A stretch of DNA of 64,000 nt, taken from positions 62,001-126,000 of the forward strand of contig JAFKEE010000022.1 of the NCBI GenBank assembly GCA_017307505.1. Direction: 5' to 3'. Source of the stretch: Acidobacteriota bacterium. GTDB lineage: Bacteria; Acidobacteriota; Terriglobia; Bryobacterales; Bryobacteraceae. The notes beneath the pieces are model-generated. The model ran no database searches and was not told the origin of the DNA. It worked only from the letters and a program-made list of their open reading frames with translations. Within the stretch, counting starts at the first letter, position 1, and every line of letters starts with the position of its first letter. Positions 1-9,573 of this stretch are shown one piece after another. The translations under genes were made by a program, and so were the position numbers.

Positions 1-1757
1 TCGCTGGCCGTCTCCACAATGCCTGTGCCGAAGTGATACTGCCAGACGCGATTCACAATCGACCGCCACGTCAGCATGTTTTCTTTCGCCGTGATCCACT
101 GCGCCAGCGCCGCGCGGCGGCTGCCTTCGTCGTTGGGATCCGCCAGGTCGAACCTCGCCTTGAGCCCGGACACACAACTGAGCGCGGCCGCGAAGGCCGG
201 CTTCCCGGGAGCGCGCACGTTCCCTCGTCCCAGCACCGTCACCGGACGCGGCTGCAACGCCGGCCGGAACGTGCCCGCCCGCTGGAAGTAGCTGGTTGGA
301 GCGTACACCAGCCGCGGCTTCGGCAGCGCCTTCCACTGCTCATCGATGGGCGCGAACTCAGCTTTGATCCGCTCGATCTCCGCGTAAGTTTCCGGCCCCA
401 CAATGGCGTCGACTAATTGCTTGCGCTTCGCCCGGTCCGCCGTGCGGCGCGTCTCCAGTTCTTTCTTCTGGGCCGCCTCGGCCGGAGTCTTGGGTTCGCC
501 CATATGCGTGATGAGCAGGCTGGCGTCCTGGATGGAGCTGTCCAGTGTCTCAATCGCAGGACTGGTGGCGAACTCGACCTTGTCCAGCAGCGGATCCAGC
601 CTGCGTTGAATCGCCTGCTTCTGCTGTAACAGCGCCTGCCGCTTCCGGAACAGGGCCGGATCATCGTCGAACGGGCGGTCGGCGCGATCCACACCCGCGA
701 AGACGGCCTGCAGATTGTAGTAATCCTGCTGCGGGATGGGATCGAACTTGTGATCGTGGCAGCGCGCGCAATGCGCGGTCATCGATGTAAAGGTGGAGAT
801 CGTAGTCGCCACCATATCGTCGCGATCGAGCACCCGCGTCAGGTCCTTGTCCACGGTGCCTTCCCGCAGTTCCTGATGTCCGACGAAATCCCAGGGTCCA
901 GCCGCCAGAAAGCCCGTCGCCACCAACGCCTGCGGATCCGCGGGAAACAACGCATCGCCCGCGATCTGCTCCTGAACAAACCGCGCATACGGCTTGTCTT
1001 CGTTGAACGCGCGAATCACCCAGTCCCGGTAGGGCCATGCATTCAGCCGGGGCTTGTCTTTGTCATAGCCATGCGACTCGCCATAGTGCATGACGTCGAA
1101 CCAATGGCGGGCCCAGCGCTCCCCGTACCGAGGGGACGCCAACAACCGGTCCACCACCTTGGCGTAAGCATCCGGGGATTCGTCCTTCACGAACGCCGTG
1201 ACCTCCGCTGGCGTTGGCGGCAACCCAATCAGATCCTGATAGACGCGCCGGATCAGTGTGCGGCGGCCCGCCGGCTTCGACGGCGCCAGCGCGTTCGCCC
1301 GCAGCTTCTCGAGGATGAACGCATCGATCGGAGTCTGAACCCAGGGATCCTTCAATCCCGGAGACTGCACGGCCTGCAGCGGCTTCAACGACCACCAGAC
1401 CTGCGTCGTAGCGGCTCCTGAGGAATCGTCTTTGGCCCCTTCCTCGATCCAGCGGCGGATGGTTGCCACCTCAGCGGCGCTGAGCGGAGCCCCGGCCTTC
1501 GGCATCCGCGGCTTCTCGCCGCTGATCACCTGAAGCAGGAGGCTGGCGTCCGCCTGCGCCGGTTTCACTGCCGGACCCGAAACCCCGCCTTGCAGCAGAG
1601 ATGCCACCGAGGCAGCGGAGAACTTCCCACTGGCATTGCGCGCGTTGTGGCACATCTGGCAGCGTTCGGCCAGGATCGGTTGGACGTTGCGCTGGTAGCT
1701 CACCGGGTCGGCGGCATGGACGGAGAGTACCCAGAGAACAAGGAAAGCAGCCCGCAT
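1..1757 (-). CDS. PSCyt1/PSCyt2 (DUF1549)/PSD1 (DUF1553) protein, 3' end outside window
   Basis: Open from ATG at 1757 to the left edge with no stop, so about 585 N-terminal residues are present and the C-terminus is missing. A short signal peptide (MRAAFLVLWVLSVHAAD) is followed by a c-type haem motif CQMCH near residue 34, typical of the planctomycete cytochrome C domain (PSCyt1). A DUF1549-type region follows, with the characteristic CARCHDHKFDP motif near residue 330. The last part, beginning around AALAQWITAKEN, is the start of a PSD1/DUF1553 domain. Such proteins are secreted or periplasmic and are very abundant in Planctomycetes and Acidobacteria, often beside sulfatases or sugar genes; their biochemical role is not established. 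Divergent from the sugar permease at 1841. Confidence 0.9.
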   Translation of the reverse strand, partial: MRAAFLVLWVLSVHAADPVSYQRNVQPILAERCQMCHNARNASGKFSAASVASLLQGGVSGPAVKPAQADASLLLQVISGEKPRMPKAGAPLSAAEVATIRRWIEEGAKDDSSGAATTQVWWSLKPLQAVQSPGLKDPWVQTPIDAFILEKLRANALAPSKPAGRRTLIRRVYQDLIGLPPTPAEVTAFVKDESPDAYAKVVDRLLASPRYGERWARHWFDVMHYGESHGYDKDKPRLNAWPYRDWVIRAFNEDKPYARFVQEQIAGDALFPADPQALVATGFLAAGPWDFVGHQELREGTVDKDLTRVLDRDDMVATTISTFTSMTAHCARCHDHKFDPIPQQDYYNLQAVFAGVDRADRPFDDDPALFRKRQALLQQKQAIQRRLDPLLDKVEFATSPAIETLDSSIQDASLLITHMGEPKTPAEAAQKKELETRRTADRAKRKQLVDAIVGPETYAEIERIKAEFAPIDEQWKALPKPRLVYAPTSYFQRAGTFRPALQPRPVTVLGRGNVRAPGKPAFAAALSCVSGLKARFDLADPNDEGSRRAALAQWITAKENMLTWRSIVNRVWQYHFGTGIVETAS

Positions 1758-1840
1758 TGGTGAACAGCATATCAACCGGTGCCGTCAAGATGGGGCGCGC
1801 AAAGGAGGGTCCGATCGTTGATAGACTCTTTCCAATCGCC

Positions 1841-3262
1841 ATGAGCAATACCAAGAAGAGTATCTTCGTCACCGCCGACGGCCAGAATCTGATGTTCACG
1901 TTTATCCTGATCAGCTCCCTGTTTTTGCTGTGGGGCTTCTGCAACGGGATGATCGACGTGATGGACAAGCACTTCCAGGAGGAACTGGGTCTGTCCAAGT
2001 CGCAATCGGCGTGGGTGCAGTTCGCGCACTATCTTGGTTACTTCCTCATGTCCATTCCGGCCGGCTGGCTGGCTACGAAACTCGGCTATAAGGGCGGCAT
2101 CGTCATGGGTCTGTTGATCGTAGCGCTGGGCGGCTTCTGGTTCATTCCCGCCACGCACATCAACTCCATGGTTCACGAAGGACGTGTCTCCGCCAACATG
2201 GCATTTGTGGCTTTTTTAACCGGTGTTTGCGTTATCGCTACCGGCCTCACCTTCCTGGAGACCATTGCCAACCCGTACACAACCGTACTCGGCGACCAGC
2301 GCTTTGCCGCCACCCGCATCAATCTCGCCCAGTCCTGCAATGGCGTCGGCTGGATCTTCGGACCTATCGTCGGCAGCATGTTCTTTTACGGCAAGGACGC
2401 CACCGGACGCAGCACCGGCAGCGAAACCCTCTACATCCCGTACATGTACATCGCTATCTTCGTGATCGTCCTCGCCATCATCTTCTACTTCTCGAACATC
2501 CCCGACATCAAGGGTGAAGACGACTACCATCTCGACGACAACGCCGCCCCCGTCTCCCACTCCATCTGGTCGCATCCCCACTTCGTCCTGGCCGTAGTCG
2601 CCCAATTTCTTTACGTCGCCGCCCAGGCCGGCATCTTCAGCTTCTTCATCAACTACATGACCTCCGAACTGCCCGCCATCCCCGCGTCCTGGCCTGACAA
2701 TCTGGCCGGCATCGGCGCCAGCGCGGGTTTCCTTCGCGATTGGCTCTCCGGCTGGTTCGAACCCAACAAGGCGGGCGTCCTCACTATGAGCAACAAAGGC
2801 GCGTCGAACCTCGCCTCGCTCGGGTCCATCTGCTTCCTGATCGGCCGCTTCAGCGGAGCCGGCATTCTTCGTAAGTATTCGGCGCACAAGGTATTAGGCC
2901 TCTACGGAGCCATGAACGTCCTGGCCACCTTCCTGGTTTTCCTCAAGCTGGGCTGGCTCTCGGTCCTCTGCGTCTTCCTCAGCTACTTCTTCATGTCGAT
3001 CATGTTTCCCACGATCTTCGCCCTGGGCATTTTCGGACTTGGCGCCCGTGCCAAGAAAGCCTCTGCTTTCATTGTGATGGCCATCATGGGCGGGGCCCTG
3101 TTGCCGAAGCTGATGGGCTGGGTGGCGGATGAGTTCGACATGTCGCGCGGCTTCATCGTGCCGGCGGTCTGCTTCGCTTTCGTCGCCTTCTATGGTTACA
3201 GCTGGCCGAAGTTCAGCAAGGCGGACTCCCTGAACGGGGCGATCCCGACAGCCGGGCATTAG
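1841..3262 (+). CDS. FucP-type sugar MFS transporter
   Basis: A 473-residue membrane protein with about twelve hydrophobic segments, starting MSNTKKSIFV and entering the first helix at FTFILISSLFLLWGFCNGM, which is typical of the L-fucose:H+ symporter / glucose-galactose transporter branch of the major facilitator superfamily. It probably imports a hexose or deoxyhexose across the inner membrane; the substrate cannot be read from sequence. It is slightly longer than E. coli FucP (438). The ATG at 1841 is chosen because the homologous region begins there, although the strongest purine-rich sequence (AAAGGAGGG, 1801-1809) lies rather far upstream. Only 83 bases separate it from the divergent PSCyt/PSD1 gene, so the two may share a control region. 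Confidence 0.88.
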   Translation: MSNTKKSIFVTADGQNLMFTFILISSLFLLWGFCNGMIDVMDKHFQEELGLSKSQSAWVQFAHYLGYFLMSIPAGWLATKLGYKGGIVMGLLIVALGGFWFIPATHINSMVHEGRVSANMAFVAFLTGVCVIATGLTFLETIANPYTTVLGDQRFAATRINLAQSCNGVGWIFGPIVGSMFFYGKDATGRSTGSETLYIPYMYIAIFVIVLAIIFYFSNIPDIKGEDDYHLDDNAAPVSHSIWSHPHFVLAVVAQFLYVAAQAGIFSFFINYMTSELPAIPASWPDNLAGIGASAGFLRDWLSGWFEPNKAGVLTMSNKGASNLASLGSICFLIGRFSGAGILRKYSAHKVLGLYGAMNVLATFLVFLKLGWLSVLCVFLSYFFMSIMFPTIFALGIFGLGARAKKASAFIVMAIMGGALLPKLMGWVADEFDMSRGFIVPAVCFAFVAFYGYSWPKFSKADSLNGAIPTAGH

Positions 3263-3385
3263 GGCGGATCCTGGCCCCCGATCAAGGCCATGCCCGGCTA
3301 GGCACTCCCGGGCTCATCTGGTATCCTGTCCCTTTGGGCCGTAGTGCGCCCGCATGCAGTCAGTTAAAGAGCCAGAGGTAGAGCA

Positions 3386-4123
3386 ATGTCCGGACACTCA
3401 AAGTGGGCGACGATTAAGCACAAGAAGGCCTCGTTGGATGCCAAGCGCGGCAAGATGTTCACGCGGTTGATCAAGGAAATCGTGATCGCGGCGCGCAGCG
3501 GCGGGGATCCTGACAGCAACGCCCGTCTCCGCACGGCTGTGGTGGCGGCCAAAGCCGTATCCATGCCCGCCGACAACATCAAGCGCGCCATCATGCGCGG
3601 CACCGGCGAACTGGAAGGCGGCCAGATCGACGAAATCATGTTCGAGGGCTACGGACCCGGTGGCGCCGCCATCATGGTCTCCACGGCCACCGACAACCGC
3701 AACCGCACCGTCAGCGAGATGCGCCACATGTTCTCCAAGCAGGGCGGGAACATGGGCGAAGTCGGCTCAGTGGCCTGGATGTTTGACCGCAAGAGCCAGA
3801 TTGTCATCGAGAAAGACAAGGCGACGGAAGACCAGTTGATGGAGTTTGCGCTGGAAGCCGGCGCCGACGACGTCAAGGACGAAGGCGACACCTGGGAGAT
3901 CCTCTCCGCGCCCGAATCGCACCACACGGTGCTCGAAGCGCTGGGCAAGGCAGGCATCCCCACCATCGCCGCCGAAATCGCCATGATCCCGAAGAATCTG
4001 GTGGAAGTCGATGCCAAGCATGCCAACGCCATGATGAAGATCATGGACCTGCTGGAAGAGCACGACGACGTCCAGAACGTTTACACCAACGCTGACTTCG
4101 GCGACGAAGAAGCGGAAGAATAG
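3386..4123 (+). CDS. yebC: YebC/PmpR family regulatory or translation-associated protein
   Basis: The 245-residue product begins MSGHSKWATIKHKK, the invariant start of the YebC/TACO1 family, and keeps the family length. Members have been described as DNA-binding transcriptional regulators and, for some, as factors that relieve ribosome stalling; which applies here cannot be decided. An AGAGG ribosome-binding sequence lies about eight bases before the ATG. It sits directly upstream of ruvC (40 bases apart), a linkage common in many bacteria. Confidence 0.95.
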   Translation: MSGHSKWATIKHKKASLDAKRGKMFTRLIKEIVIAARSGGDPDSNARLRTAVVAAKAVSMPADNIKRAIMRGTGELEGGQIDEIMFEGYGPGGAAIMVSTATDNRNRTVSEMRHMFSKQGGNMGEVGSVAWMFDRKSQIVIEKDKATEDQLMEFALEAGADDVKDEGDTWEILSAPESHHTVLEALGKAGIPTIAAEIAMIPKNLVEVDAKHANAMMKIMDLLEEHDDVQNVYTNADFGDEEAEE

Positions 4124-4163
4124 CGAAGGGTAAGCAACGAAACCACGGCCAATTGAGGGGCGC

Positions 4164-4649
4164 GTGCGCATCCTGGGCATCGACTGCGGCAGCCAATTTA
4201 CCGGTTACGGCGTCATCGATACAGACGGCACGCGCCATCGCCTCGTCGAGGCGGGCGTCATCCGCACCAGCGCTAAAGATCCCTTCTGCGCCCGTCTTCT
4301 GACAATCGGTGCCCGACTGCGCGAGATCGCCGCGGAATTTTCTCCCGATGAAGCGGCTGTGGAGGATACCTTCACTTCCGTCAATGTCCGCAGTGCCCTC
4401 AAGCTGACCCACGTCCGCGGCGTCGCCCTGTTCGTCCTGGCCGAGGCCGGGCTCGAAGTGGCTGAGTACCCTCCGGCCCAGGTGAAAATGGCCGTGGCGA
4501 GCAATGGCCGGGCCGAAAAGGAACAGGTCCAGTGGATGGTGCGCGTGCTGTTGGGGCTCGCGGAACCTATCGCCTCGCTGGACGCGTCTGACGCATTAGC
4601 GGTCGCCCTCTGCCATGCCATGCGGCGGCCTGTGAAAGTCGCCCTATGA
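4164..4649 (+). CDS. ruvC: Holliday junction endodeoxyribonuclease RuvC
   Basis: 161 residues starting with GTG at 4164 behind GAGGGG. The RNase H-fold acidic residues are all visible: D7 in LGIDCG, E67 in AAVEDTF, and D140/D143 in LDASDALA, matching E. coli D7/E66/D138/D141. The enzyme resolves four-way recombination intermediates with RuvAB; ruvA and ruvB are not in this window. The stop overlaps the next ATG by four bases (ATGA), indicating translational coupling with the downstream secreted protein. Confidence 0.96.
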   Translation: MRILGIDCGSQFTGYGVIDTDGTRHRLVEAGVIRTSAKDPFCARLLTIGARLREIAAEFSPDEAAVEDTFTSVNVRSALKLTHVRGVALFVLAEAGLEVAEYPPAQVKMAVASNGRAEKEQVQWMVRVLLGLAEPIASLDASDALAVALCHAMRRPVKVAL

Positions 4650-5293
4650 AACTTCTGCTCCTACTCTGCTTCAGCCTCGTAGCGCTCGCGCAGGATGTCC
4701 CGCAGCTCTTCTACTCCAAGAAATTCCCAGGCAGCAAACCGGAGTACCAGGAGATCCGGCTCGACCAATCCGGTAGGGCCGAGTACCGCGAAGGGCCCGA
4801 CGAAGACAATCCCATCATCCTGAAGCTCAAGCAGGCCGATGTCGACGAGATCTTCGCCATCAGCGACAAACTGGGCCACTTCGACCATGAGGTGGAATCC
4901 GGGCTGAAGGTGGCGCGCATGGGCGACAAGCTGCTCCGCTGGAAGAAGGGCTCCGAGACGCACGAGGTGAAGTTCAACTATTCGGCCGACACCGACGTCC
5001 AGGCCATCTACGACTGGTTTGAACGCATGTGCGAATCGGCCCAGCTCTTCATCGACCTGGAGCGCGCCGCACGCTACGACAAACTTGGAGTGAATCAGGC
5101 CATTCTCAAGCTGGAAGCCGCCTGGGACCGCAAGCGCGTCGTCGGCAGCGATGTCTATCTGCCGCTGCTCGACCGCATTACCAAAAACGAAAGCTATCTC
5201 AACATGGCGCGCGAGCGGGCGGAGCGCCTGGCCGCCGCTTTCCGCAACCCACCGCCCCCGCCCAAGCCGGGCGGGGAAGCGAAGTCTCAATGA
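4646..5293 (+). CDS. Secreted protein of unknown function
   Basis: 215 residues with a clear signal peptide ([16 protein letters not shown]). The mature part is acidic and mixed alpha/beta, with no recognised domain; residues 30-130 carry the pattern of a small beta-rich domain and the tail is a short proline-rich linker. Both ends overlap neighbours by ATGA (ruvC upstream, the thioredoxin-like protein downstream), so it is co-translated with them and may work with the thioredoxin-like protein outside the cytoplasm. No function is assigned. Confidence 0.8.
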   Translation: MKLLLLLCFSLVALAQDVPQLFYSKKFPGSKPEYQEIRLDQSGRAEYREGPDEDNPIILKLKQADVDEIFAISDKLGHFDHEVESGLKVARMGDKLLRWKKGSETHEVKFNYSADTDVQAIYDWFERMCESAQLFIDLERAARYDKLGVNQAILKLEAAWDRKRVVGSDVYLPLLDRITKNESYLNMARERAERLAAAFRNPPPPPKPGGEAKSQ

Positions 5294-6636
5294 AAACACT
5301 CTTCCTGATCGTCCTCTCCTCCGTCTTCCTGTTCGGGCAGTCGAAGCCCCCCGCGTCCAAAGCCCCGGCCTCCAAAAAGGCCGACAAAGCCGAGTCCGCC
5401 CAGCAGCCCGAAGCGAAGGAAAAGCCGGCGGACGATCCTGCCGCGCAGGAGAATCAGGAGTTGGAGCGTTCGCTGGGCGAATCCGGCGGCAGTGCCGTGG
5501 AGTACACCCGCGCCCTGGAACGGCACCTGAAGAAATACCCCAATTCCCCGCGCCGCCAGGAGATCGTCCGCGTGCTCGCCCAGGCGGCGGTGGAAAATCG
5601 CGATAAGGCGCGGTTGGTGCTCTACGGTGTACCGGCCATCGAGAGCGGCGCCCGCGGCGGCGCCCTGCTGGATAATGTCGCCCGCGCGTTGCTGGACAGC
5701 GATACCAAGGAGAGCGCCGAGCGCGCATTGAAGTATTCGCGCATGCTCGTCGACATGGTCAGCGACCAGCGCAAGTCGCAACTCGATTCCAAGGAACCCG
5801 GCGCCGGCCGCGGGCGCCGCCTCGACGAGACGGAGTACGCGCTCACCCGGGCCCGGACCTTCGAGGCGCGGGCACTCAGCAATCTGACCAGCTTCGACGA
5901 GGCCCTGGAGGCCGCGCAGCAGGGCTGGGCCATCTGCCCGACGACAGAAAACGCCTATGAGCGCGCCCGCCTGCTGGAAAAGGCGGGCAAGGCGAAAGAA
6001 GCACTGGAAGCGCTGACCGAGGCCCTGGCCTTGAACGACGAACGCACATCGCCCACCGATGCCGCCAAGGAAGGGCTTCGCCTGGCCGGTCTTTCCAAAA
6101 AGGCCTTCGGCGATGAAAACGGCTTTGGCGCTGTGATGCTCGCCTCCTACCAGCGCGTAGGCCAGGCGGCCGCAGCGCGCCAGGCGCGTCTGAAACAGTT
6201 CGACCCGAACTTCGGAGCCAAGGCCCCCTCCGAATTCACCCTCGGCGGCGTCTCAGGCGAGCCCGTCTCCATGACCAGCCTCAAGGGCAAGGTCGTGATC
6301 CTCGACTTCTGGGCCACCTGGTGCGGTCCGTGCCGCGCACAGCATCCGCTCTACGAACAGGCCAAGCTGCGCTTTAAGGACAATCCCGATGTGGTTTTCC
6401 TGAATGTCTCCACCGATGAGGACCGCGCCGCCGTCAAGCCCTTTCTGGAAGCCCAGAAGTGGAAGGGACAGTTCCTGTACGAGGATGGGCTGGCCGTGCT
6501 GCTGCGCATCAATTCCATCCCCACTACGGTCATTCTCGACCGCCAGGGCACCGTGGTCAGCCGCATGAACGGCTACATCGCAGATCGCTTTGTCGACATG
6601 CTGAGCGATCGCATTCGCGACGCCCTCGAAAACTGA
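5290..6636 (+). CDS. TPR protein with C-terminal TlpA/ResA-like thioredoxin domain
   Basis: 448 residues. Signal peptide [17 protein letters not shown], then a low-complexity Lys/Ala/Pro linker, alpha-helical TPR-like repeats from about residue 60 to 300, and a thioredoxin fold from about 315. The redox motif WCGPC is at residues 344-348 and the cis-proline segment (SIPTTVILD) follows about 70 residues later. The family reduces or oxidises disulfides of exported proteins such as apocytochromes c; the TPR part probably holds a partner. The ATG at 5290 overlaps the preceding stop (ATGA) and yields the signal peptide, so longer upstream starts are rejected. Confidence 0.88.
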   Translation: MKTLFLIVLSSVFLFGQSKPPASKAPASKKADKAESAQQPEAKEKPADDPAAQENQELERSLGESGGSAVEYTRALERHLKKYPNSPRRQEIVRVLAQAAVENRDKARLVLYGVPAIESGARGGALLDNVARALLDSDTKESAERALKYSRMLVDMVSDQRKSQLDSKEPGAGRGRRLDETEYALTRARTFEARALSNLTSFDEALEAAQQGWAICPTTENAYERARLLEKAGKAKEALEALTEALALNDERTSPTDAAKEGLRLAGLSKKAFGDENGFGAVMLASYQRVGQAAAARQARLKQFDPNFGAKAPSEFTLGGVSGEPVSMTSLKGKVVILDFWATWCGPCRAQHPLYEQAKLRFKDNPDVVFLNVSTDEDRAAVKPFLEAQKWKGQFLYEDGLAVLLRINSIPTTVILDRQGTVVSRMNGYIADRFVDMLSDRIRDALEN

Positions 6637-6650
6637 TCTGGAGAATCGAT

Positions 6651-7820
6651 ATGCCCTTCCGCCGAGTCGCTTGGATTGTTCTGGATAGTGTTGGCATTGG
6701 CGCCATGCCCGACTGGCAATCCTTCGGCGACGACATGGCCGGCGACACGCTGGGCCACTGCGCCAGCCTGCGGCCGCTGCGGCTCCCCAATCTCTGCTCG
6801 CTGGGCCTGGCCAACATCCGCCCGTTCGACCATCTCACCGCCGCCCCCTCGCCGCGCGGCTCCTTCGGCCGCTGCACGCTGGCCTCTCCCGGCAAAGACA
6901 CGACCACCGGCCACTGGGAAATGGTGGGCATTCACCTGGCAAAGCCGTTTCCTCTCTATCCCAACGGTTTCCCGGCCGATCTGATGGCCGAGTTTGAGCG
7001 CCGCATCGGCCGCGGCACGCTGGGCAACTACGCCGCCTCCGGCACCGAGATCATCAAGCAGCTTGGAGATGAGCATGTCGCCACGGGCAAGCCTATCGTT
7101 TACACCTCGGCCGACAGCGTCTTCCAGATCGCGGCGCATGAGGGCGTCATCCGGATTGCCGAACAGTACCGGATCTGCGAAATCGCCAGAGCCCTGCTGA
7201 CCGGCCCGCACGAAGTAGGGCGCGTGATTGCCAGGCCGTTTGAAGGCACGTCGCCGAACTTCACCAGAACCACCAACCGCCACGACTACGCCGTACCGCC
7301 GCCCGAAGGGATGTTGCTCGATCAACTGTCCGCGCAAGGCGTGCCGGTGGTGAGTGTCGGCAAGATCGCGGACATCTTCCTGGGGCGAGGCGTGACGAAG
7401 TCGCTCAAGACGAAGACGAACGCGGACGGCATGGCGAAGACATTGGAAGCGCTGGCTTCCATCGACCGCGGCCTGGTCTTCGTGAACCTGGTCGATTTCG
7501 ATATGTTGTTCGGGCACCGCAACGATCCGGAAGGCTATTCGAAAGCGCTGGAAGCGGTGGACGCCTGGCTGCCGCAGTTGGAAGCAGCGCTCGGCCCGGA
7601 CGACCTGTTGGTGCTGACCGCGGATCATGGCTGCGACCCAACGACGCCATCCACAGATCACAGCCGCGAATACGTGCCGTTGATCGCCTACGGTCCAAAA
7701 GCCCAGGCCGGAGTCGACCTGGGCACAAGAGGCTCGCTGGCCGACATCGGCCAGACCGTAGCCGAGAACTTCGGAACGAGCATCAAAACCGGAACCGGCT
7801 TCCTCGACGCGCTCGGCTAA
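6651..7820 (+). CDS. deoB: Phosphopentomutase
   Basis: 389 residues of the alkaline-phosphatase-like superfamily. Metal-binding and catalytic motifs are visible: DSVGIGAMPD at the N-terminus, the phospho-accepting threonine in KDTTTGHWE, and the C-terminal DHGCDPTTPSTDHSRE cluster. The enzyme interconverts ribose-1-phosphate or deoxyribose-1-phosphate and the 5-phosphates in nucleoside salvage. Start ATG at 6651, ten bases after GGAG. It ends in a four-base convergent overlap with the methyltransferase gene on the other strand. Confidence 0.95.
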   Translation: MPFRRVAWIVLDSVGIGAMPDWQSFGDDMAGDTLGHCASLRPLRLPNLCSLGLANIRPFDHLTAAPSPRGSFGRCTLASPGKDTTTGHWEMVGIHLAKPFPLYPNGFPADLMAEFERRIGRGTLGNYAASGTEIIKQLGDEHVATGKPIVYTSADSVFQIAAHEGVIRIAEQYRICEIARALLTGPHEVGRVIARPFEGTSPNFTRTTNRHDYAVPPPEGMLLDQLSAQGVPVVSVGKIADIFLGRGVTKSLKTKTNADGMAKTLEALASIDRGLVFVNLVDFDMLFGHRNDPEGYSKALEAVDAWLPQLEAALGPDDLLVLTADHGCDPTTPSTDHSREYVPLIAYGPKAQAGVDLGTRGSLADIGQTVAENFGTSIKTGTGFLDALG

Positions 7821-8557
7821 CCGGCTCGTTCCGCTAGTAGCAACAGGCTCTGCCCCAGAGGTAGCGAACGGCCGCGGGCCAGCCAGCCGCGCTCCAGCCG
7901 CAGTCCGCCCAGCAGCGCGCGATTCAACCAATCTGGCGGAGCGCCCACCCCGCTCCGCGGCGCGCTGTCGAACAGTGGTTCCCACACGCGAAACTTAAAC
8001 GCCGCCAGCGGCAGCGCCAGCGAGTTCAGATACGTGCACCGCAGCGGGCGCCAGCCCGTCCGTTCCGCCAAGACCAGCAGCCGCCCGCGAGTAAATCTCT
8101 GTTTTTCATTGATGAACATGGAATGCCGGCTGCGCAGCCAGTCCAACGCCGCGACTCGTACCACCAGCAGGCCGCCAGGCCGCGTCACCCGCGCAAACTC
8201 AGCCATCGCGCGCTCTTCGGCGCCGGCCGCCAGGTGGATCAGCACGTCCATCGACAGTACAACGTCGCAACAGCCCGCGGCCAGCGGCAGGCGAGTGATA
8301 TCCCCCTGCAACGCCGGCACGGCCCGCCGGGTCAGCCAAGGGAGTGCTGCCGGATTCTCATCCACCGCCGTCACCCGCCATCGATAGCGGGCGGCCACCT
8401 GTTCCGCCAGCGCACCTGTTCCGCAGCCGGCGTCCAGCACCCGCTGCCCCTTGCGCGCATAGGCATCCAATTGCTGGAAGAGGATCTCGCGCATCCCGCG
8501 GTACCACCACAGGTACTCCTCCGCGGCCGCGATGTTTGGGAACTCTGCCGGATTCAT
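7817..8557 (-). CDS. Class I SAM-dependent methyltransferase
   Basis: 246 residues. SAM-binding motif I is VLDAGCGTGAL, followed by VTAVDENP (acidic loop) and CDVVLSMDVLIHL (motif II/III), the layout of small-molecule class I methyltransferases (Methyltransf_11/25 type). Start is ATG at 8557, overlapping the stop of the upstream epimerase gene as ATGA, which is preferred over earlier in-frame starts. It is the last gene of a five-gene leftward run with sugar-modifying enzymes, so methylation of a sugar or of a glycolipid intermediate is the likely role (inference). Confidence 0.87.
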   Translation of the reverse strand: MNPAEFPNIAAAEEYLWWYRGMREILFQQLDAYARKGQRVLDAGCGTGALAEQVAARYRWRVTAVDENPAALPWLTRRAVPALQGDITRLPLAAGCCDVVLSMDVLIHLAAGAEERAMAEFARVTRPGGLLVVRVAALDWLRSRHSMFINEKQRFTRGRLLVLAERTGWRPLRCTYLNSLALPLAAFKFRVWEPLFDSAPRSGVGAPPDWLNRALLGGLRLERGWLARGRSLPLGQSLLLLAERAG

Positions 8558-9573
8558 CCGGCCTCCACCGCCGGACATGCCTCGGGCAGGTAAGCATCCC
8601 AGTTGTTGCGATAGAAGGCCAGTGTCCGCTCCACACCCTCGGCGAAGCTGGTGCGCGGCTGCCAGCCCAGAAGCCGTCGGGCCCGAGACCAATCCGCCAC
8701 ATAGCTGCCGATATCCACCGCTTTGTCCCGCGCAGGAAATTCCAATGGATAGACCCGTGAGCCCGTCTGCGCCGCCTCCGCTATTGTGGCCGCGATCCGC
8801 TCCAGGCTGAGCGCCTCGGCACCGCCGAGATTGAACGACCGCATTGCTAGCGCAGGCGCCGCCCCCGCGGCCAGGAACGCGTCCACCGCATCGTCAACGT
8901 AGATCGGATCCCGCAACTGGTCTCCGGGCTGGTACACAGCCAGATCCTCGCCCATCAGCGCACGCCGTAGGAAGACACCCAGAAAGCCCTGTCCGGGCAC
9001 GTCCAACGCCATGCGCGGACCGTAGACGTTACTCAATCGCAACACCACGGCGTCCAATTGCCCCAGGCGCGAATAGAGCATGTGGTACATCGTCGCGGCA
9101 TACTTGTGGATTCCGTTGAAGTCCACTGGGTCGATGGGATGATCCTCGTCCACGGGCAACGCCCTCGGTACACCGTACACTTGGCGCGTCCCGGCATAGA
9201 CCACGCGGACGCCCGGCCGGAGCCGCGCCAACTGGCTCAGAAACTGCAACTGCGAAACGGTATTCAGCTGCCCGTCCCGTAGCGGGTCCGTCATGCTGCG
9301 CCCGTGGCTGATTTCCCCGGCCAGGTTGAAGACGATGTCCGCGCCCGCCACCGCCGCCTCGCCCTCTCGGAGGTCCGCATGCACCACCCGGCAATGCTGC
9401 TCGATGCCTGACAAGTTCCCCAGTTTGCCACCACAACCTGGTATTAACCCATCCAGCACGGTAATCTCAGCGCCGGCTCTCACCAGCGCATGCGCCAGGT
9501 TGCTGCCCAGAAAACCCAATCCACCCGTCACCGTGACCCGGAGTCCGCGATAGGCGTCTTGCCATGAGTTCAC
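8554..9573 (-). CDS. NAD-dependent sugar epimerase/dehydratase (extended SDR) with atypical active site
   Basis: 339 residues with the Rossmann motif TGGLGFLG (16-23), D41 for NAD ribose binding, VFNLAGEISH and VYAGTRQVYG, as in nucleotide-sugar epimerases and dehydratases. The catalytic YxxxK of the family reads NGIHK here: K157 is kept but the tyrosine position (153) is asparagine, so catalysis must differ or use another residue; Y158 and Y164 are nearby. T129 occupies the Ser/Thr position. It overlaps the aminotransferase upstream and the methyltransferase downstream by ATGA. Probable role: modification of a nucleotide-linked sugar in the cluster. Confidence 0.88.
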   Translation of the reverse strand: MNSWQDAYRGLRVTVTGGLGFLGSNLAHALVRAGAEITVLDGLIPGCGGKLGNLSGIEQHCRVVHADLREGEAAVAGADIVFNLAGEISHGRSMTDPLRDGQLNTVSQLQFLSQLARLRPGVRVVYAGTRQVYGVPRALPVDEDHPIDPVDFNGIHKYAATMYHMLYSRLGQLDAVVLRLSNVYGPRMALDVPGQGFLGVFLRRALMGEDLAVYQPGDQLRDPIYVDDAVDAFLAAGAAPALAMRSFNLGGAEALSLERIAATIAEAAQTGSRVYPLEFPARDKAVDIGSYVADWSRARRLLGWQPRTSFAEGVERTLAFYRNNWDAYLPEACPAVEAG

